A model generated the notes under the pieces. It did no database searches. It worked only from the letters and a program-made list of their open reading frames with translations, and was not told the origin of the DNA. A stretch of DNA of 64,000 bases from Phanerochaete sordida (Eukaryota; Basidiomycota; Agaricomycetes; Polyporales; Phanerochaetaceae), in NCBI GenBank assembly GCA_019973155.2, contig BPQB01000054.1, positions 62,001 to 126,000 of the forward strand, written 5' to 3'. Below are positions 57,181-64,000 of this stretch, one piece after another. The position numbers and the translations under genes are program-made. How positions within the stretch are numbered: the stretch's first letter is position 1; the number at the start of each line of letters is the position of its first letter.

Positions 57181-59636
57181 ATGTCGTCAGACGCGGGCTC
57201 TTCGGCTGCAGGGTCGCCGTGGACAGAGTGAGGATCTCCGATGGTCTCGTCTGCAGGTAAGTCAGCTGGAGTATCGGGCGTGCGATCCAGTGTCTCATTG
57301 GTTGTGGGCCTCATAGACGGAACGGCATCCTCGTCGTCAGAGTCATCGCTGGGCATATCAACTCCCCCCCAATCAGACAGCGGATCGCCCGCAGACGACA
57401 ACGGCAGGGCTGCGAGGTGCGTAGGCGAGTTGCCGGGGAAGCGCCGCTCGTCGAAGACCGCATGACTACTGGTGATAAAGCGGCGCGTTGCTGGGTTCCA
57501 GAAGAGCCAGGCCTTCGTGCCGTCCGCGTACCCGACAAAGACGCACTTTGTGCTGCGAGCATCAAGCGCGCGGCGGGAATTCTTGCGGACATGGACGAAA
57601 GCGAGACAGCCGAAGATGCGGAAGTGCGAGACGTCGGGGACGGAGCCGTGCCAGGCCACATGGGGCGTGCTGCCAGGAAGCGAGGAAGTAGGCATCCTAT
57701 TACGAACGTGGATGTACGCAGAGACAGCCCGCGCCCAGAACGTCTTCGGCAAGTGTGCTTCTTCCAGCATCGCCGTGATGGCCTCATGGATAGTGCGGTT
57801 CGCGCGCTCGGCGACACCGTTCTGGTGAGGCTCATCTGGCTCGGTGTGCCGCCGCTCGATCCCATGGGCTGCGCAGAACTCGGTGAACGCCGTGCTGATG
57901 TACTCTCCCCCTTTGTCGTCCTGTAGCGCCCCAATAGACACACCGAGTTTGTTCTCAGCCCATGCCTTGTACGCTTTGAAAGCTGCAAGAGCTTCGTCCT
58001 TGGTACGGAGGTAGGCAACGGTGTAGTGCCGGGATGCATCGCAGATGAATGTAATCCAGTAGCGATACCCCTCGGGGGTCGCTACAGGCAATGGCCCCTT
58101 GAGATCGCTGTGAATGAGGGAGAGTAGTCGGGGTGCGCGAGACGTGCTCTTGCGCGGGATGTCATGCCGACGGTGCTTGCCGAGGATACACGGTTCGCAT
58201 ATAGGGTCGGGTGCGGCGGGGGACGTAATATGCATCCCAGTGACAAGGGATTTCGCACGCACGTCGCGAAGCCCGTCCACGTTGATATGAGCGCACCGGC
58301 GATGCCAGAGCGTGAGGTCCGCAGGCAGAGTGCTGATAGCGTTGCCATGCTCCGGAGCAGAGAGAGTAGTTCCATCGAGGTAGCCTGTGTTGCGCTCGTT
58401 GACGGTAGCCGTGAATAGTAGCGCATCGCCGCGGAAGAATCTGACTTGAGAGTCGGAGATGCTGATTTGCACGCGCTGCTCTCGAGCCAGATGGAACAGC
58501 GACAGTAGATTGTTGGCTAGATCAGGTACATGCAGCACGTTACAGAACGTGACCGGTGCTAAAGACCTCCCCTCCGCCGTCGCAGGTTGGAACACGACAG
58601 ACCCGATCCCTGCCGAGAAGATGACGGTGCCATTTGCAAGGCAGATGGGGACGACGTGCGGCGCGTAGGTTTGGAACCAATGACGATGGGGCGTCATGTG
58701 CTTAGTGGCACCTGTATCGGTGTTCCAGTTAGCGGACATGTGGGCGGCGAGATCGGCAGGGACAGACGACGCGAGAGCGCTCGCACGCCCTGCATACTCC
58801 GGACGTACGCTCGCATCCGCCTGGTGGGCTGTCTGGCGTGGCGCGTCATAACCGGTACGCCGTTGCCGTGTGGTCTCCTTGGCCTTGCGAGAGGCAGCCT
58901 CAAATTTTCGACAGTCTTTGAGTGTATGGCCAGCGTGGTCGCAGAACGAGCAGATGGAGGATAGGGCACCAGGAGACGGGGGCATGGTGGCGTTCGCGAG
59001 CTGAACGACGCTGGAGTCAGCCGTGCGAGACCGTCGTTGGGATTCCTCGTTGAGGAAAGCCGTCTGAAGCTTCTCGAGAGTGAGAACATCGGAAGCCTGG
59101 ATGATCAGCGATGAGACGAAGGCGTTGTACTCGGGGCCCAGGGAGCGAATGAGGGCCATGCAGGTGAGTTCTTCGTCGAGGTTCGGGAGCGAGAAGGTGG
59201 CCGGGCGGAGCGCGCAGATGTCTTGCTTGCATTTCTCGGCGCGAGCGAGCAGGGAAGATAGAGATTCCTCCCCCTCCTTGCGGAGAGCGAAGAGGTTGTC
59301 GTAGGCAAGGAAGCGTGCGCCAGGCTTCTTCTGCTGATGAACGCGCTGCAGCTTCTGCCACATCAACTGCGGACTGTCGTCGAGACTCTGGACGTGCACC
59401 TTCTGGGCATCTTCAAGACCAAGGAAGAGCTCACCGGCAGCACTGTCCCGCTGCTGATGGTAACGCCTGTACTCCTTCCACTCCTCAGCCGTCTGCGGAT
59501 CGGGGAGAGGCACCGGAGCCATTCCGGTGACGACATCCCAACAACCAAGCCGACGAAGATGCGCGCGCATGTTCGCAGACCACTCATTGTAGTTGGTGGA
59601 GTTCAGCAACGCGAACGAAATACCGGGGCGAGACAT
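57181..59636 (-). CDS. Copia polyprotein, N-terminal part: gag, protease, integrase
   Basis: The frame starts at 59636 (MSRPGISFALLNSTNYNEWS, the usual Copia gag start). In order it shows the gag domain, a CCHC knuckle (CSFCDHAGHTLKDC), the protease motif WNTDTGATKHM, the GAG-pre-integrase zinc site (LWHRRCAHINVDGL ... ICEPCILGKH), and the integrase catalytic triad: IHSDLKGPL (Asp), LQDDKGGEY (Asp) and GVAERANRTIHEA (Glu). At 57181 the frame runs into the nested transposon and meets a stop about 16 codons later (57132-57134). The 818 complete codons plus AT join in frame with the G at 48092 if the insert is removed conceptually, so the host frame was open when the transposon arrived. Confidence 0.95.
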
Positions 59637-59765
59637 GATGACGGAAGGACCGGATTGGCCGCGAAAAGGCTAAACGAGTGGTATTGAGGCTGGATGCTGA
59701 GCCGAGACGACGGATGAAGCGTCTGATGGAAGTGGATGGCGCGAGGTTTCAGACGAGCACAAAAA

Positions 59766-59776
59766 GGCTCATAACC
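59766..59776 (-). other. Copia primer-binding site (half initiator tRNA-Met type)
   Basis: Directly next to the 5' LTR, the minus strand reads GGTTATGAGCC. This is complementary to GGCUCAUAACC, the anticodon stem-loop of initiator tRNA-Met (anticodon CAU), and not to a tRNA 3' end. Priming from a cleaved half tRNA is known for Copia and Ty5. Confidence 0.75.
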
Positions 59777-60005
59777 TGTACAAGTCCGAACTCGCACGGA
59801 GGGCTGAGTCGCAGGAACGTAGCCGATGAGATTAACGTAGATAAACGTTGTACAGTGGTTCTCACCTGAGTCGCAGGAACGTAGCCGATGAAGGGCTCGT
59901 CCGTGCGGCTCAGGCGTACAGTATGCGTGTGTTACATAAGCGTCCGAATATAGAAGTCGAGATTAACCTAAGCAGGCGAAGCCCCCTGCGTCTCGTCCCT
60001 CAACA
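59777..60005 (-). repeat. Copia LTR (right, 5' LTR of the element)
   Basis: 229 bp, one difference from the left LTR (AACGTAGCC here, AATGTAGCC near 45967). Followed by the TCGCC duplication. Confidence 0.95.
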
Positions 60006-60010
60006 TCGCC

Positions 60011-60100
60011 ACCCTTACGGAAGCCACTCACGTACACCCCGCCCTGCAGCGTCGCCCAAAATCGGGCGCAAAGGATCCCGACTGGCGCCCGAGCTCAGCA
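60011..60100 (-). pseudogene. Hydrolase pseudogene, upstream remnant (copy 6)
   Basis: Read on the minus strand this matches the end of the lid exon of copies 3 and 5: a CAGTCGG-like stretch, TTTGCGCCCGAT, TTGGGCGACGCTGCAGGGC, then a GTGAGT donor. Two bases are missing within the CTGTGGGCG region, which breaks the frame. Further upstream no hydrolase sequence is found, so the copy was already truncated. The donor here pairs with the TTTACAG acceptor at about 45895, which places the Copia insertion inside a roughly 53-nt intron. Confidence 0.7.
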
Positions 60101-61389
60101 TGATGCGCATGCGCATCAGTAAACGTCGAGCGATTCTGCCTCTGTGCGTCCTATACTCAGTCAGCCAGGGGGGTCTTGACCTGGCTGACCAAGTCCTGGC
60201 AGGCTCTGCGTATGTCGCGGGACAATCGTCGGCACGTTCTACCTGGTCAAGTGGCTCTGATGGATTTTCGCGAGGCAAGCGATGCACGTAGAGATAAACG
60301 TCGTAAGAGGAGCTCCGCACGGTTCCAGCGAGGCTGCGAGCGACGCACCGCGAGTACTTATTAAAGTTTGCGGCGGCGGCGGTATTTGATTTCCGAGCAC
60401 AGTCACCATCTCCGCGCCCGGGATTCAGACCCCGAAGGGCGGAGACAATATTTCGCCGGTCTCTGCCGCGGCGGCTACCTTGCATATTTCGTCGACGAGC
60501 ATGCCTCTGTACTGTCAAGCACGGTGAGCACGGAGCTCGGCTCTTACACTGAGGTATGTGGCTTCAGAAATGTGGCCCGAAAGGTATCTCATGACAATCG
60601 CAAGGCAGCAGGGTTGTAAGTAGGCACGCGAAGCTCGCGTCAGCTTCACTCGTCTGTGCTACAAGTGTGTAGCCTCGGGCTACTTGAGCAACATGTTCAA
60701 TACTATCAGCAACTTGACCTTCACGTTTGCAATGACATGGAGGATGTGCGCTATCTCAAACTATGCTCGTTTCCAGCCGGGATAGCTGTGCACGTTGTAT
60801 ATACCGCATCGGCGAGTCTGTCTGTATCTTCTCGGACGTACGCTGTCAGCTGCTTACATGTAGATGGTGTTCCCGTGGCGCTTTACAGGAGAAAGGACGA
60901 GCCAGGCGCAAGACTGTGGCTTTGTGAGTTGCGAATTGGAGGTGAACCATCGTGCGTGTCGCCTGTCTTTGCGACTCAGCGTTCCATGCTGATGCTGTAC
61001 GCTCCGCGCTGAGGCTCTGCCACTCGCCACAGCATCGCTCCGCCGTTTACGTCCAACATACTCGGCTGGCGTCAGTAACACGGTACCAAGCGCCTCCCCT
61101 CGCCGTGTTCTCGTAGCAGCGTTTACGACATACTGATACCAATACGATCCATCTCTTACCAGGTAAGTAATGACCTATATCCAATGCTAGTGCGTTCTCA
61201 CCCGCTGAAATACGTGCTCCACAGCAACGGCGTCGTGCACAGCGCCTCAGACGGTGCCGCCGGTTACCACCCTGAGTCTGCGATGTCCCAGCTGCTTCTC
61301 GTATTTCACCGACGGCCAACGAAGCCGGTACCCCACTTGATCCCGCGGCGCGGCCGCGCGCCTCCCACCGCCTCGCAAAGGAGGAGAGC
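60101..61389. other. Intergenic region, no supported gene
   Basis: About 1.3 kb. Short frames on both strands have no family pattern. The promoter of hydrolase copy 7 is at the right end. Confidence 0.45.
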
Positions 61390-61396
61390 TATATAA
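61390..61396 (+). promoter_or_regulatory. TATA box of hydrolase copy 7
   Basis: TATATAA (in GCTATATAAGG) lies 61 bp upstream of the ATG at 61451. Confidence 0.65.
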
Positions 61397-61450
61397 GGTG
61401 GGCGCGCGGGGGGCTCAGGCAGCACGTACGAACAAAGGACTTGAAGCACG

Positions 61451-63762
61451 ATGCGAGTGGCTCACGGACTCAGCGGAGTGGCGGCGTCGCTGGCGTTTGC
61501 TCATACTCTGCATGCAAAGTCGCTCGTCGCTAGAGACGACTTCAGCTGGGAGAATGTACGTTGGTGTTGACTTTTCCGATGACTAGGCTCCGTGGCTGAC
61601 TATCTCGAGTAGCTGGCGTCCTCCTCGACCCTTTCATGGACCCCATGCTATGATACCCTTCAATGCACGAGGTTCACTGTACGTCCTGCGCATGGGGTTA
61701 ACTTGAAGGGATACTCATATTTTGTCTTTAGGTCCCCCTCCAATACTCTAATCCCAGCGCAGGTGACGCCCAGCTCGCAGTGATCATGCTGCCGTCCAAC
61801 CTCTCCAAAAGCGACCCTAGCTACCATGGCCCGCTGTTCATCAACCCAGGTCCGTCCGCTCTGTATTTGTATACACACCCCGCCTGACTCGCCCGCATCT
61901 GCAGGCGGTCCCGGCGAGTCTGGCGTCCAGATCGTTCAGGAACTCGGTACGTTCCTGCAGACCATCGTCGGGCCCGGATACGACATCGTGAGCTTCGACC
62001 CGCGTGGTACGTCCACTCGCCACCCTCTCTTCATCTCCATTCACAATCGATGTCCAGCTGTGGGCGCGACGACGCCCTCCTTCCAGATCTTCAACAACAC
62101 GCTCGAGGTCTCTGAATTCTACGGCTCTTACGCATCCGACGCGAGCGTTGGCCCTGCCGCGCTAGGCACCGGGCTTGCGCAGGCGCGAATCCTCGGACAG
62201 CTCGCCGCGAGCAACCCTGAGGTCCGCTTGGTCGCGGAGTCGTCGTCGACGGCAGCGGTCGCGAGCGATATGTTGGTGCTCGCGCGCGTGTTTGGATACC
62301 AGAAGGTCAACTACTGGGGCTTTTCGTGAGTGCAGTCTTGGATTAAAATGTGTCTGCGGAGCTGACGGGCGATGACAGGTACGGGACTGTCCTTGGCGCG
62401 ACGTGAGTGCCTCCTATAGATCTTCACCGACAGCGCTCTGACGCCTCGCGCAGATTCGCTTCGATGTTCCCCGACAACGTCGGCCGCTTCATTATCGACG
62501 GCGTCGTGAACGTACACGAGTATTACACCGGTATGTATCATCTATACCACCACCTCATCATGTTCCTGATGGCCCTGCAGGTAAGCAGCCTAGCGCGCTG
62601 CTCACCATTGACGCCGCGCTGTCCTCTGTCTGGGACGCTTGTGTTGCGGATGGCCCCTCCGCTTGCGCGTTCGCCGCGAACGCGAGTAGCGCGGCGGACA
62701 TAAGCACCCGCGTGTCCGCGCTCCTTACGCAGCTGAAGACTGCACCGGTGCCAGTCTTCAATGGCGACGGGTGGGCCCTCGCTGATGCTACGGTGCTCGC
62801 GCAGACACTGCTCGGCATGCTGTACAACCCGTATGCGTACGCGCCCGGGATCGTCGACGCGCTCATTGCGCTCGAGGCCGGCGACGCGTCACTCGTCGCG
62901 GCCAACAGCACCACGTCCGTTCCGTTCACTACTGCGGACGCAGAGTGTGCCGCTAGAGGGCTCGTGCAAGGCCTGCTCGAGGGCAAGGCGGTCATCCAGT
63001 GCGGAGACATAATTGGGGAAGCGGACACGACGCTGGCTGAGGTGAATGCCGACTATGAGGCGATGCGCAATGTGTCGGAGGTATTCGCCCCGATATTTTA
63101 TCCCGAGAGCCCTGGGCCATGCAAGTGAGTCAGGCTCGTTAGCGATTCCCGTCTCACGTTGACTCGCAATCCTTGTAGCGGCTGGCCACTTCGCGGGAAG
63201 GACGTCTTTAACGGTGCGTCCACATACTGCACTCTGTCAGTCTACCACTGACATGGTCGATTAGTATCGCTCGGTGGGAACACGAGCACACCTATACTGA
63301 TTGTCAATAACGTGTATGACCCGCTTACGCCGCTCGCGAATGCACGCAACGTCTCTGCGAGCTTCCCGCGCTCTGTGGTCCTCGCGCAGAACGCCACCGG
63401 GGTGAGTGTTCTTCCCCTATTCATTTCTTTATTCCCATCTCCCCACCCTCTCATCCTCCTCTCACGTACTCCTCGCCCCGTGGATCATTTCTGTAGCGCG
63501 TGCTCACATGATACGATAGCACACCTCACTCTCGGGCCTCTCGTCGTGCACCATGGCCGCAATCGGCGCGTACTTCGGAAACGGGACGCTGCCTAAGGAG
63601 GGCACGGTGTGTCCAGGCGGCCTGACGATGTTCGCGAACAAGAGCACGGTTGCTGCGCGCGAGTACAGCGATGAGGGGAAGGAGTATGAGCATGCAGCGA
63701 GGGCCAGGAGTGGATTCTTTGGAAGGCGACTTAGGAGCATTCCATGGGGAAAGAGATTGTAA
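61451..63762 (+). CDS. Alpha/beta hydrolase with TAP-like C-terminus, copy 7 (secreted)
   Basis: The start MRVAHGLSGVAASLAFAHTL gives a signal peptide, cleaved probably after HA, then KSLVARDDFSWEN. Exons give WTPCYDTLQCTRFT, VPLQYSNPSAGDAQLAVIM, LFINPG-GPGESGVQIV, YDIVSFDPR (S where other copies have G), YWGFS-YGTVLGAT (microexon 24 nt, Ser codon split TC|G), FIIDGVVNVHEYYTG, the lid exon, GWPLRGKDVFN, STPILIVNNVYDPLTPLA (no intron at the Asp codon, unlike copies 1, 3, 4 and 5), NVSASFPRSVVLAQNATG and HTSLSGLSSCTMAAIGAYF. The triad is complete. It ends SIPWGKRL and TAA... the frame closes at 63762. It groups with copies 2 and 4 by signal peptide and with copy 2 by the missing Asp intron. Confidence 0.85.
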
Positions 63763-64000
63763 GGCTGACGATGATGGTGGAGCACGTGTTGCACCAGCCG
63801 GCATGCGGGGTCTCTCCCTCTCAGATCTACTACGGGCCTGAATATGGACTCTGCTTTGGAGCTTGATCAATTTGGTTACGGATTGGACTCGCCTGTCGAG
63901 GAAACTCAAGCTCGAAGCTTCGCTGCTCTCAGACAGATTCGATCAGCAAGTCATCTGGGGTGCTACTCTCGACGTAAATCGCTAAGTCGTGGCATGGTCA
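63763..64000. other. Right edge, no gene seen
   Basis: The last 238 bp hold the 3' flank of hydrolase copy 7. Nothing else is recognisable. Confidence 0.4.

Larger units (their letters stand above)
45927..60005 (-). mobile_element. Ty1/Copia LTR retrotransposon, carrying a nested DNA transposon
   Basis: Identical-length LTRs (45927-46155 and 59777-60005, 229 bp, TGTACAAG...CCTCAACA) flank the element, with a 5-bp target duplication TCGCC (45922-45926 and 60006-60010). One difference between the LTRs was found (near 45967). The element reads leftward: primer-binding site at 59766-59776, polyprotein from 59636, purine tract AGGGGGGAG before the LTR at 46155. Without the 9,086-bp insert and its 2-bp duplication it would be about 4.99 kb with one long polyprotein frame. 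The domain order (integrase before reverse transcriptase) is that of Copia, not Gypsy. Confidence 0.95.

Noticed and set aside
1..64000. CRISPR arrays, operons and bacterial signals
   Set aside because: No spaced short repeats of that kind, and the genes are intron-rich and eukaryotic throughout.

Overview
The window looks like nuclear DNA of a basidiomycete fungus, most likely an Agaricomycete and perhaps a polypore. It is GC-rich, and its genes are cut by many short introns of about 50-65 nt with GTRNGT-like donors and CTGAC/CTGAG branch sites. It carries DUF6533 membrane proteins, Plavaka-type DNA transposons with DUF6532-like partners, and Ty1/Copia elements. The lineage is inferred from gene families and intron style; no search was run. 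I saw no rRNA, convincing tRNA or CRISPR.

Layout. 1-7.05 kb is a housekeeping block: the start of a BTB/POZ gene (-), the mitochondrial import receptor TOM70 (-), the diphthamide enzyme subunit DPH2 (+), and an EOS1-like membrane protein with a long disordered N-terminus (-). 7.05-12.15 kb is nearly empty, apart from a candidate small Cys-rich peptide gene at 9.6 kb. From 12.15 kb to the right edge is an accessory region built from three gene families and mobile DNA.

Family A is a secreted or cytosolic alpha/beta hydrolase with a TAP-like C-terminus (S33-type). Six copies look intact (14.6, 23.8, 31.3, 33.8(-), 38.2 and 61.5 kb) and one is a broken fragment (45.4 kb, continuing at 60.0 kb). 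Family B is a DUF6533 multi-pass membrane protein, with three copies at 12.2, 21.2 and 27.9 kb. Each lies just upstream of, and on the same strand as, a hydrolase copy, so a two-gene cassette seems to have been triplicated. Family C is a roughly 108-residue, probably beta-rich domain of unknown function. It occurs as two single-domain genes (41.1 kb(-) and 44.8 kb(+)) and as one gene with six tandem domains (17.6 kb). In all three the last intron is followed by an exon that is only the stop codon, and in the six-domain gene each domain is exactly one phase-0 exon.

Mobile DNA. A 0.42 kb MITE-like element with 128-bp inverted arms lies at 26.6 kb. A young non-autonomous LTR element (42.78-44.75 kb) sits about 50 bp upstream of a family C gene. 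A very young Copia element (45.93-60.01 kb, LTRs differing at 1 of 229 positions, TSD TCGCC) lies inside an intron of the hydrolase pseudogene. Its polyprotein gene is interrupted by a 9.1 kb Plavaka-like transposon (48.10-57.18 kb) with an AT duplication; in a conceptual empty site the Copia reading frame is continuous (1461 codons). The most unusual signals are the stop-only exons with exon-module amplification in family C, and the hydrolase gene structure, in which introns fall at all three catalytic residues and a 24-nt microexon encodes the nucleophile elbow.
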